Below the pieces are notes generated by a model that was given only the letters and a program-made list of their open reading frames with translations, was not told the DNA's origin and searched no databases. This document shows positions 42,119 through 50,058 of a stretch of DNA of 64,000 nt, piece by piece. The stretch's first letter is position 1. Every line of letters starts with the position of its first letter. Both the position numbers and the translations under genes were made by a program. The stretch comes from Fictibacillus arsenicus (lineage in GTDB: Bacteria > Bacillota > Bacilli > Bacillales > Fictibacillaceae), in assembly GCF_001642935.1 (NCBI RefSeq), contig NZ_CP016761.1, forward strand, positions 2,914,001 through 2,978,000, given 5' to 3'.

Positions 42119-42769
42119 TCATATCTTAAGCTGTGGAATAACACTCCAAGTCTCTTCCAGTTTAAACTGTTCACCTTCTATGATTAAAGCATCCATTTTA
42201 GCATTGGATCTTCTTAATAATTCGGGAAGGATATTATCTACATAACTTTGATGGAAGCCCTCATTTTTCCATCCAGATAAAACAAGAAAACTATTGTCTT
42301 CTTTTATTGAACTTGCAAACATACCTCCTTGCATCCCTTCAGCGTTACTCATTCCTATGTTCCACACATTCCTTTGCATTTCCTCAAAGTGTTTCACTTT
42401 TTCATCTTTCACCTGTACAGTAGCAATTCGCATAAATTCAGTTTCACTTAGCAGTTGATTTATAATGTATTTGTTACTAGGAAAAGCGATTTTTTCAATA
42501 AATAATTGCACGTTTATTGAATAGTAGGTTTTACCTTGTCCCGAGTTAATGAAAATAGGATCGTGTACTTCTTTCATAAAATAATTATAGTGCTGCTCAC
42601 TTACCCAAAAAGAGTAAATACAAGCTTTTAATTTATCAGTTTGGCTCCATCCTCCAAACTGACCTAAAAACCCTTTCACCCGATATAAAACTTCCCATTT
42701 TTGTTGATCTGTATAAAATTTGTCCTTATGTTCTTCTTTGACTTTACAACTAATACTTTTAATAATCAT
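42119..42769 (-). CDS. DUF4937/YdbC-like protein
   Basis: This 216-residue protein has two dimeric alpha-beta-barrel-like halves. SISCKVKEEHKDKFYTDQQKWE and FWVSEQHYNYFMKEVHDPIF lie in the first half. FMRIATVQVKDEKVKHFEEMQ and LSGWKNEGFHQSYVDNILPEL lie in the second. This matches the DUF4937 (YdbC) style as I recall it. The biochemical role is unknown; related antibiotic-biosynthesis-monooxygenase folds bind small organics. The start overlaps the GNAT gene by ATGA, so the two form one unit. Confidence 0.65.
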   Translation of the reverse strand: MIIKSISCKVKEEHKDKFYTDQQKWEVLYRVKGFLGQFGGWSQTDKLKACIYSFWVSEQHYNYFMKEVHDPIFINSGQGKTYYSINVQLFIEKIAFPSNKYIINQLLSETEFMRIATVQVKDEKVKHFEEMQRNVWNIGMSNAEGMQGGMFASSIKEDNSFLVLSGWKNEGFHQSYVDNILPELLRRSNAKMDALIIEGEQFKLEETWSVIPQLKI

Positions 42770-43287
42770 ATGTTGTTATCCAGTTCCATTCCCATAATCA
42801 CATAAGATTTCCCTGCGGCTCCGTTTGGTAAAAAAGGTTCTTTAATAACCTTCCAATTCAATGTTCTGTACAATGATTTAGCAGGGATATTATCTTGTTG
42901 TGTAGTTAGAATTGCTGTCTTGTTAGCGACATCTTCTAATAGCAAGTTAACTAAACGTCTCCCTATGCCTTTCTTTCTCTGAAAAGGATGTATAGCTAAT
43001 TCCACAAATTCAAAACAGTTTTCGAGCCAATAAGTCACTTGTTCTGAAGTTAATGTATTTTCAAGCAATTCTCTGTAATACTGTCCTTTTAGAGAGTTAT
43101 AACCATATGCAAAACCAATAATTTGTTCTTCATCATTCATTGCTATAATTGCTTTAAAACCATTATATGTTGAATGCTTCTCTAGTCGATTAATAATTAC
43201 ATTTTCATCTTCATTCCAAACACTACTATAAAGAGCTGCTATTCTTTTTCTCATTTTTTCGGAATTATCAAAGTTTATGATTTTCAC
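42766..43287 (-). CDS. GNAT N-acetyltransferase
   Basis: This 173-residue acetyl-CoA-dependent acetyltransferase has AIIAMNDEEQIIGFAYGYNSL (about 48-68), the core FVELAIHPFQRKKGIGRRLVNLLLEDV (motif A with the R/Q-x-x-G-x-G/A CoA loop, about 96-122) and AILTTQQDNIPAKSLYRTLNWKVI (motif B, about 126-149). GTG start at 43287 follows GAGGGGG at about 8 nt. The substrate is unknown. It is coupled to the DUF4937-like gene downstream. Confidence 0.85.
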   Translation of the reverse strand: MKIINFDNSEKMRKRIAALYSSVWNEDENVIINRLEKHSTYNGFKAIIAMNDEEQIIGFAYGYNSLKGQYYRELLENTLTSEQVTYWLENCFEFVELAIHPFQRKKGIGRRLVNLLLEDVANKTAILTTQQDNIPAKSLYRTLNWKVIKEPFLPNGAAGKSYVIMGMELDNNI

Positions 43288-43336
43288 AATAAATCCCCCT
43301 CAATCAGAAGTCCAACTCTAAACTATAATAGATTAA

Positions 43337-43428
43337 CTTATTCCACAATCCTGCACGTTTGTTTAATAAGTTCCACAAAAAAAGGCGTTAATCCTTTTTA
43401 GATCAACGCACCTGATTGTTAAATAAGG
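43337..43428 (-). repeat. cassette repeat copy K (best full form)
   Basis: Starting CTTATTCCACAATCCTGC, it carries TTTGTTTAATAAG (inverted partner of the first box), TTCCACAAAAAAAGG, the hairpin GGCGTTAATCC / GATCAACGC, and ends CTGATTGTTAAATAAGG. It shows three CTTATT...ACAA-type boxes around one hairpin in 92 bp. Confidence 0.75.
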
Positions 43429-43531
43429 AGAAAATACACATTAACCTTAGATCAATTGTAAAAGCTTGTTGAACAAGGTTGGTGTATTAATAACACTCCA
43501 TTCTTTTTACTTGTAACACTCTTCTACACCT

Positions 43532-45136
43532 TCAAAAGAAATATTGCCATAAATCTATAATGGGACTGAATAAACTCATTATTTTATTCTGATTTTTATC
43601 ACTTAACTGATAAAACAATGAAAAACCTGCAAAAATAGTTGCTGCTAATGATAATACAAACGTTATAATTGAAAGCCAAAAAGACCTTCTTCTTAGAGAA
43701 TCGTTTGTTTTAATTTCGAGTAATTTAACGCTATCATCTATTATTTTTGCAAAGTTTTGAGAGTGTTCAAATGTTTTATCTACTATATATTTAGTGTTAT
43801 CAACAATCATTTCTGATGCACTTGTACGATTATAACTATAACTAGGGTTTGATGGTTCAAATTCAGCTAATTTCTTTATTTGAGATTTTATTCTATTAAA
43901 ATAGTCATCACCTATTTCATTTTTAAATCTTTTGAGAATTTGTAAGTTCCTCTCCAATTCATATCTTATATTTATTAATTTTTGATACTTTGGTCTTTCC
44001 TTTTTAATTGATGAAAAAGTTTTATTCTGTTGTATTGCAATTTTCTTACTGGTATCTACAGCATACTCCCTCATAACAATAATTGGAAGAAGTAACTCCG
44101 CAAATTCCTGTAACATATCAACAATCTGGAAGTCAAGTGAATGATACATTGGTTCTCGTTTAATTATTGAGTTACAAGTAACCTTCAATGAACTATCAAT
44201 CAAATAAGGTTCCCTTCCTTCGGTAAATAATTGCCAGTAACCATCTTTAGATATATCGCTGAAAGGACTATAACTATCCATTCCAATAGCATTCCAGAAA
44301 GAACTTCTTTTCTCATTCTCAACATTTTTAAAAACACAAGAAGTTTGATTCAACTTGTAGACTTCGATCCCTGGAGGAATCAGTTTGTTTTTTGTGAAAT
44401 ACAAGGGAAAGAACTTACTAATTTCTTTCAATGTCCTCCATTTCAGTTCTACTATTAAATCTTCTAACATTTGGTTTTTCACAATATCATATGATAATCT
44501 TTTTCCGCCCCAAAATTTTAAAAAACTCTTCAATTTAAAATTAAATGAATGCCCAACTTTTATATCGCTCTTAATTAACTTGTTATATTCATTAGTAAAC
44601 TCATCAGAAGGAGTTATTACAAACTGTAAAATAATTGAGGATGAAGATAAGTGTGTCCCTTGAATTTGTATGTATTTCACAAAATCCGAAACACTATCTT
44701 CCTTAGTCAGATCTAAATAACCGAAATTACTCCAACGACCTCCATGAATGCTCTGTTTCACCTCATTACAAAATTCATCAACTTGCTCAGCTGTTCCATA
44801 TTGCAAACCAGCTGGATAACTTTTAATCAGTTTTTTAAGCCCTTTGTTCAATTTATTCACGTTCTCAATTGGTATATATTCAGCCACGTAAACAGATAAT
44901 AAATCCAAATGAATGTCCCTTGGGATTTCAGATGTACTGTTTTTTTCTCTTTCCCAACCTTTAACATTAATTATTGCTGATTCTAATACTCTAGGAACGA
45001 ATTTTGACTTTACTTTCCAATTCTCATCCAAAGGAATCTTTTTAATGTAAGGAACTATAAAATCAGTAATTTTCCTATCGAATTTTTCTTTTAAACTCAA
45101 TCTATTACGACTGTATGGATTCTTTATTTCTACCAT
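43532..45136 (-). CDS. unknown protein with C-terminal membrane hairpin (534 aa)
   Basis: I do not recognise the family. The 534-residue protein has a large mixed alpha/beta soluble region (1-470), including coiled-coil-like EKRSSFWNAIGMDSYSPF and IKKERPKYQKLINIRYELERN. A C-terminal hydrophobic segment (about 488-520, LSIITFVLSLAATIFAGFSLFY) precedes a short tail. Start ATG 45136 follows TTGGGGG. It sits alone between repeats K and L. A large soluble domain with a C-terminal membrane anchor is a layout seen among abortive-infection effectors, but there is no motif to prove that. Confidence 0.6.
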   Translation of the reverse strand: MVEIKNPYSRNRLSLKEKFDRKITDFIVPYIKKIPLDENWKVKSKFVPRVLESAIINVKGWEREKNSTSEIPRDIHLDLLSVYVAEYIPIENVNKLNKGLKKLIKSYPAGLQYGTAEQVDEFCNEVKQSIHGGRWSNFGYLDLTKEDSVSDFVKYIQIQGTHLSSSSIILQFVITPSDEFTNEYNKLIKSDIKVGHSFNFKLKSFLKFWGGKRLSYDIVKNQMLEDLIVELKWRTLKEISKFFPLYFTKNKLIPPGIEVYKLNQTSCVFKNVENEKRSSFWNAIGMDSYSPFSDISKDGYWQLFTEGREPYLIDSSLKVTCNSIIKREPMYHSLDFQIVDMLQEFAELLLPIIVMREYAVDTSKKIAIQQNKTFSSIKKERPKYQKLINIRYELERNLQILKRFKNEIGDDYFNRIKSQIKKLAEFEPSNPSYSYNRTSASEMIVDNTKYIVDKTFEHSQNFAKIIDDSVKLLEIKTNDSLRRRSFWLSIITFVLSLAATIFAGFSLFYQLSDKNQNKIMSLFSPIIDLWQYFF

Positions 45137-45302
45137 TTTTACCCCCAAGATCTTTATCAAATTCTTTCAGATATGTGCTACAATTTGAATTCAATACAAA
45201 TTCTTCTTAAGTATTTATAATAATATGATTTCATTATTTCAAATCCAAATAATTCCTACAAGAATAAATAATAATTTTAATAATTAAAAGAAAAATTGTT
45301 TT
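45137..45302. other. AT-rich upstream region
   Basis: There is no gene. Very AT-rich sequence lies upstream of the 534-aa gene, with no clear operator. Confidence 0.4.
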
Positions 45303-45338
45303 CTTATTCCACAATCTGGCCCGATTGTTGAATAAAAG
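45303..45338 (-). repeat. cassette repeat copy L (minimal 36-bp palindrome)
   Basis: Only the outer boxes are present: CTTATTCCACAATC, a 6-bp centre, and CGATTGTTGAATAAAAG, with no terminator hairpin. The shape is what a recombination of the outer boxes would leave. It is the last copy and lies 200 bp 3' of the sugar operon. Confidence 0.65.
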
Positions 45339-45392
45339 TGATTCAAATTAATAATCATTTTAGTATAGTTGAATTCTTTAAATTTGGGAGAT

Positions 45393-45437
45393 CAACAAAA
45401 AATAGCTAGCTAATTTACATATATTTTTAGCTAGCTG
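45393..45437 (-). terminator. terminator of the sugar operon
   Basis: The stem AGCTAGCTAA / TTAGCTAGCT with a 13-nt loop is followed on the minus strand by ATTTTTTG. It lies past the lacI-type gene stop at 45539. Confidence 0.7.
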
Positions 45438-45538
45438 TACGAATTCCTTTATTCTGTTTTTATTAAAGATCAGAACCTTTTAGCTTATATGAAAAAAATA
45501 TAAAACAATATATTTGATATTTTCCTTACATCGTTTAA

Positions 45539-46519
45539 TTATGTTGTTGTTCTATGAATCAAATGGAAGGATAAATTTGTTGGGTTCTTACTTTCTTCAC
45601 CAGTGATTGCTTGAATCATTACTTTCATTGTCTGACTCCCCATTTTCTCAACTGGTTGAGCGACTGTAGATAAACCCAGCAGCTGCGCGAGAGGCTGGTT
45701 ATCAAAACCAATGATGGCTAGATCTTGAGGAACCCGCCAACCACTATCTTTTGCTGCTTTTAAGAGTCCCGCAGCCACTTCATCACTCCCCGTAAAAATC
45801 GCTTCTGGTCTATTTTTTATCTGTTTTAATCGTAGAAACACATTCTTTCCATCTTCTATACTGATCGCATTGTACAAGTACCAGTCTTCATCGATTACTA
45901 AACTTGCTTCTTTCATAGCCTGTTCGTATCCTTTTCTCCGGTCTCTTGTTAACCTGGACCTTCTTTCACTTCCAGCACAATACGCTATTCTTTTGTATCC
46001 GCGGTCAATGAGATGTTTCGTTCCAAGGTATCCACCCTTCACTTGGTCTAAATAGACCGAAGGAACGTAAGCGTCATCATCGTATTCGTTACAAATCACG
46101 ATAGGACCATCGTTCAAATACGGTTTAAAATGTCTCCATTCGTTTTCTATCGAGGTCAGAATTACGCCATCCACTTGTTTTGTTTTTAACAGCTCAAGAA
46201 ACTTCTTTTCTTGTTCTTTGTTGTAATGAGTCTGACAGAGAATAAGTTTATACCCAAACTTTGCTGCCTCGTTCTCCATCACTTCTACCAGGTAACTAAA
46301 GAAAGGGTTCGTGATTCTTGGTACGAAAACAGCAATCGTATCCGTTTTGGTTTTACGTAATCGTTGCGCTGAACTATTAGGCACATAGTTTAATTGTTTC
46401 ATTGCGTTTAATATCTTACGCTTCTTTTCTTCTGTAACGTAAGGGTGGCAATTCAAGACCCTTGAAACGGTGGTTCGAGATATTCCGGCAAGCTTTGCTA
46501 CATCATGAATCGTAGCCAT
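45539..46519 (-). CDS. LacI-family sugar-responsive repressor
   Basis: This 326-residue transcription regulator has a LacI HTH (residues 2-50: TIHDVAKLAGISRTTVSRVLN, then YVTEEKKRKIL and the hinge YVPNSSAQRLR) and a periplasmic-binding-like sensor domain (about 60-326, with TDTIAVFVPRITNPFF and the GFDNQPLA motif). It is the last gene of the operon containing a GH31 enzyme and an ABC importer, and is probably a second local regulator beside the ROK protein. No operator was identified with confidence. Confidence 0.88.
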   Translation of the reverse strand: MATIHDVAKLAGISRTTVSRVLNCHPYVTEEKKRKILNAMKQLNYVPNSSAQRLRKTKTDTIAVFVPRITNPFFSYLVEVMENEAAKFGYKLILCQTHYNKEQEKKFLELLKTKQVDGVILTSIENEWRHFKPYLNDGPIVICNEYDDDAYVPSVYLDQVKGGYLGTKHLIDRGYKRIAYCAGSERRSRLTRDRRKGYEQAMKEASLVIDEDWYLYNAISIEDGKNVFLRLKQIKNRPEAIFTGSDEVAAGLLKAAKDSGWRVPQDLAIIGFDNQPLAQLLGLSTVAQPVEKMGSQTMKVMIQAITGEESKNPTNLSFHLIHRTTT

Positions 46520-46538
46520 CTAGAACATCCATCCCTTC

Positions 46539-49500
46539 TTAATAGAGATAACCTAAATCACTTTTTTGAAGATCTTTGAATTTACAACGCTTATCGTTGA
46601 TGGTGATATGACCATCTTGTGGAAATTGCAGTTCAATAAACAATAGTTTCAGTTCTGTAATCTCACTATCAACTGTTACCTCCCACTCCGTATTTACAAG
46701 GTTTGCTCTTACGCCGAGCTTTTGATTCAAGTGATCGGTGATAAAGATGTCCATCCCGTCCTCTAGGTAAATTTTCGCTAAAGGTTTTGTATATCCATCG
46801 ATTTGGTTGCCGACATAAGAACCTAATCGAAGAGTCTCGTCTGTATTCGTTAAGAGAACAGATCCTTGTTTTACGTAAACAGGTATCGTATCAAGAGGTG
46901 CATTCACTCGTTTGAATTGTGGACCTACAATCGCCTCACCTGACCATAGACAATACCACTTGCCATCAGGAAAATAGACGTTTCGCTCCGTACTTCCCTC
47001 TTCAATGACAGGTGCAATAAGCAGATTCTCACCAAACATGTATTGATCAAACATCGTCTTAACACTAGAATCCTCTGGATATTGTAAACATAGAGCCCGC
47101 ATCAATGGGATGCCTGAAATACTTGAGAGCCTTGCTTGATCATAAATATAAGGTAAGAGGTTCATCCTAACGTTCGCAAAGAATCGATATCCTTCAATCG
47201 CATACGGATTTCCCGTTCTCTCAGCAATGTTCCACGGTGTTCGGTCCTGGTTAAACTCTCCCTTACTCTCCGCATGATATTGCATGATTGGACAGAAAAC
47301 AGCCATCTGTGCAGAACGAATGAAAAGTTCCGCTGTCGGGATATCTCCATTAAAACCACCTAAATCCCATCCCCAAAACGGAATCCCAGAAAGACCAGAT
47401 GATAACCCAGCAATCAATGAACGCTGAAATGCTTCGAACGTGGAACGCTCATCACCCGCCCAATGGGCAGGAAAGTTTTGAGCGCCGGTATAACCCGCTC
47501 TACTGAACGTCATCGCGTCTCCTTTATGTTCTGAATTTACGAAATCATAGTACGCTTCCACATAGTCGTTCGGATATTGGTTTCGCATCACATCTCCCTT
47601 ACGTCCATCAGAGAATATCAGGTCCTTACCAAAAACGAACTCACCACCATCAGTCTTAAAACCATCTACTCCTATATCAAGAAGATATTGTCGTTTATTA
47701 AACCACCATTCTTTTCCTTCAGAAGATGAAAAATCCATCAACATACTCTCTTTGAACCACCCTTCTGGCATACGATAAGGCGTCCCGTCATTGTTCTTTA
47801 CCATGAATCCTTTTTGAATCATATAAGCTTCATCACTATCTTTTTGAGGATGATGCTGTCTGTTTAAGTATTTCATGATTGGAATCTGCCAAAGAATCAG
47901 TTTCAATCCGTTTTCATGTAGGTAGTCCGTGAGTCCTTTAGGATCTGGCCATCTTCCCCATTCAGGAAAATGAAAATCTTCATACCGATGATAGTCGCTT
48001 TCTTCTTTTACGGTATACTCCGCATCGTTAAAAATATAATACGTCGCTTCATCGCTCCACTGCTCTAACACTAGCACCGTAGAAGGAATTTTAAGCTCGT
48101 TCGTTAACTTCACCTGGTCTCGCACGACTTTATCTCGGTCCCAGTTGTTACTCGACATCCAAGGCCCGAATGCCCAAACTGGTGGAAGGATAGGTTTACC
48201 CGTCTCCAACGTAAACTGTTGTGTAACCTCACCGATTTCTCCTATAAACAAGTGCATCTTTAACGGTGTGTCTCCGAGATCACACTCGATCTGTAGAAGG
48301 TCATGAAGGTTATTTCCAAGATCAAACGCACTCCACCTCAAGGTATCGATCCACATACCATAACCCTTAGAACTGACGAAGTAAGGAACAGGCATGTAAG
48401 TTCGTGTTCCTTGATCTCGGTATTGGTTGTAGACGAAACAATCGAGTACGTTTCCTCTTTGATTCAACGAGTTATATCTCTCACCGAACCCATACAGTTT
48501 CTCTTCGTCTTTGAGTTTAAAGTTAAACATCAATTTGAATGAATCATGTTCGTCTGTCAGCCAGGAGATAGGATATAAATTTTTATCATAACTCTGTATC
48601 AGCGTTTTGCCACATGAATCTTTAAGTTCGATAGAGAAGAGATTCTTATGTAGTTCATACTGATACTTCGGTTGCGTCATGACATACCTATCACCAGAAT
48701 CAATAACAAGAGAAGAATGAGTGATTTCTAATCCCTTTGGTTCTTCAAACTGAAGAGAGAGTGAAGAATGATTATGTTCTAACTGAAAACCTACATACAA
48801 AGATGAGTAACCTAAAAGGTCTTCCCCTTTAAACCAAACTGTTTTCTCTAAATGTCCGATATAGTGAACCGACTTTATGGCGTTCGTTTGTAATGGATAG
48901 AAGTGATGTGTTTCACTAGTCGCTACCTCTACACCATCTTTTAAGGCTTTAAATTCATACGAAACGTCTTTCGTAAAACTCCCTATATTTGCCTTCCACG
49001 TCGTTCCCTTCTCCTTGATGCAGGGAACCACTTTTACGTCTTCTCCACTTCTTACCGATACATAAAGTTTATCGATATCATTCGGCCAGATCTCAGCACA
49101 CACGGTTACGTCTTGCTCTACTTGAGGCTGTTTAGGGAACCGTTCAAAGGGTTGCGGCTCATAATGGTTTCCATGTCCGTATGGATTATGGATGATCTGG
49201 TACGACGTACTAAGTTTCAGACTCTCATCAAGATAGTATTTAACGATGGCGAGCAGACTCTCAGTTAGTAAGTATTCTTTATCGTTTTTCGTTCTATTAT
49301 TTGTCTCTTCAAAATAGTGTCTCGCTTTTTTCGTATCGCCTTTTTCCGTAAAATAAAGAGCCAGCCAAGCACAGCTCGCAGAGGAATGTACGTTGTCTCC
49401 TGGTGTCGTAAACACTCCTTGATCGGATACGAGTCTAGATTCAATTTCTTTCACAGCTTCGACCATGATCAAGTCTTCTGGTGAGAATAGACCAAAAGGC

Positions 49501-50000
49501 ATTACTGTCGCGAGAAGGTCTGTTGAGACCGTTTGTTTGTTTAACGAACTGATTAACATCCCACCGTTTAAGCCTTGATCAAAAAAGTAATCTCGAATCT
49601 CTGTGAGGTCTTCCTGTAGGTAGTTCTCACCTAGTTGTTGTTTAACGGCTAATAACGCAGCGTACGTAATTCCTAAATTAGAGAAATAAACATCCTTCTC
49701 CTGACTATTCATGAATAAGTTATATTGCGGAAGTTGCCACGTGTTCCTTAACGTCTCGACGATAGCCTCAATCTTCTCTTGATGTATAAGTGTGAGATCA
49801 TGTCTTCCTATTCTTTTATCATGCTGAACAACAGACCAGACCCAGCTAGCCAGATAATAGATCGTCTCTTCTGTCTCGCTCGGTTGGTAGTCGTTTAAAA
49901 GTTTTTCAGAGGCATCAAAATTGTTTTTTAACTGAAGAGCATGTGCTTTTATAATAGAAGAAAAAGCGATAAATGGTTTATCTGTGTCTTGTAGAATCAT
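46539..50000 (-). CDS. GH31 alpha-glycosidase fused to an N-terminal alpha/alpha-toroid domain
   Basis: This is a 1153-residue two-part glycoside hydrolase. Residues 1-280 are helical with YYLASWVWSVVQHDKRIGR (about 48-66), YFSNLGITYAALLAVKQQLG and SASCAWLALYFTEKGD repeats, resembling a six-hairpin glycosidase toroid. Residues about 285-1153 form a GH31 enzyme: beta-sandwich, then a barrel with FGPWMSSNNWDRD, the nucleophile Asp in GVDGFKTDGGEF and the acid/base Asp in HWAGDERST, followed by C-terminal sandwiches. No signal peptide is seen, so it acts inside on oligosaccharides imported by the adjacent ABC system. Alpha-xylosidase or alpha-glucosidase cannot be decided. Confidence 0.85.
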   Translation of the reverse strand: MILQDTDKPFIAFSSIIKAHALQLKNNFDASEKLLNDYQPSETEETIYYLASWVWSVVQHDKRIGRHDLTLIHQEKIEAIVETLRNTWQLPQYNLFMNSQEKDVYFSNLGITYAALLAVKQQLGENYLQEDLTEIRDYFFDQGLNGGMLISSLNKQTVSTDLLATVMPFGLFSPEDLIMVEAVKEIESRLVSDQGVFTTPGDNVHSSASCAWLALYFTEKGDTKKARHYFEETNNRTKNDKEYLLTESLLAIVKYYLDESLKLSTSYQIIHNPYGHGNHYEPQPFERFPKQPQVEQDVTVCAEIWPNDIDKLYVSVRSGEDVKVVPCIKEKGTTWKANIGSFTKDVSYEFKALKDGVEVATSETHHFYPLQTNAIKSVHYIGHLEKTVWFKGEDLLGYSSLYVGFQLEHNHSSLSLQFEEPKGLEITHSSLVIDSGDRYVMTQPKYQYELHKNLFSIELKDSCGKTLIQSYDKNLYPISWLTDEHDSFKLMFNFKLKDEEKLYGFGERYNSLNQRGNVLDCFVYNQYRDQGTRTYMPVPYFVSSKGYGMWIDTLRWSAFDLGNNLHDLLQIECDLGDTPLKMHLFIGEIGEVTQQFTLETGKPILPPVWAFGPWMSSNNWDRDKVVRDQVKLTNELKIPSTVLVLEQWSDEATYYIFNDAEYTVKEESDYHRYEDFHFPEWGRWPDPKGLTDYLHENGLKLILWQIPIMKYLNRQHHPQKDSDEAYMIQKGFMVKNNDGTPYRMPEGWFKESMLMDFSSSEGKEWWFNKRQYLLDIGVDGFKTDGGEFVFGKDLIFSDGRKGDVMRNQYPNDYVEAYYDFVNSEHKGDAMTFSRAGYTGAQNFPAHWAGDERSTFEAFQRSLIAGLSSGLSGIPFWGWDLGGFNGDIPTAELFIRSAQMAVFCPIMQYHAESKGEFNQDRTPWNIAERTGNPYAIEGYRFFANVRMNLLPYIYDQARLSSISGIPLMRALCLQYPEDSSVKTMFDQYMFGENLLIAPVIEEGSTERNVYFPDGKWYCLWSGEAIVGPQFKRVNAPLDTIPVYVKQGSVLLTNTDETLRLGSYVGNQIDGYTKPLAKIYLEDGMDIFITDHLNQKLGVRANLVNTEWEVTVDSEITELKLLFIELQFPQDGHITINDKRCKFKDLQKSDLGYLY

Positions 50001-50017
50001 CTTATCTCTCCTGTTAC

Positions 50018-50053
50018 AAAGATACAGCCAAGAAAATTCTTGGCTGTATCTTT
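50018..50053. promoter_or_regulatory. 17-bp intercistronic stem-loop after the binding-protein gene
   Basis: Perfect arms AAAGATACAGCCAAGAA / TTCTTGGCTGTATCTTT flank an AA loop between the binding-protein stop and the GH31 start. On the minus strand no T-run follows, so it is likelier an mRNA 3'-end stabiliser or processing hairpin that favours binding-protein expression than a full terminator. Confidence 0.65.
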
Positions 50054-50058
50054 TTGTT

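Larger units (their letters stand above)
30375..45338 (-). mobile_element. candidate gene-cassette array punctuated by attC-like repeats
   Basis: At least ten related palindromic elements of 36-92 bp (separate entries) all lie in one orientation, nearly always immediately 3' of a minus-strand transcription unit. Cargo genes are typical cassette-style accessory functions: HIT, alpha/beta hydrolase, VOC proteins, GyrI-like effector-binding proteins, GNAT, DJ-1, small unknowns, and decayed genes. Boxes such as GTTGAAT and GTTAAAT fit the integron core pattern GTTRRRY, with inverted ATTCAAC partners. No IntI is recognised; the nearest recombinases are the trio at 24.7-28.1 kb. The cassette interpretation is inference; the repeats are directly visible. 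Confidence 0.5.

Noticed and set aside
30375-45338. CRISPR array
   Set aside because: The repeats are spaced by whole genes, differ in length and carry hairpins; there are no short uniform spacers and no cas genes.
47162-47359. Minus-strand 65-codon frame inside the GH31 gene
   Set aside because: It is an alternative frame within a strongly coding region, with no ribosome binding site.
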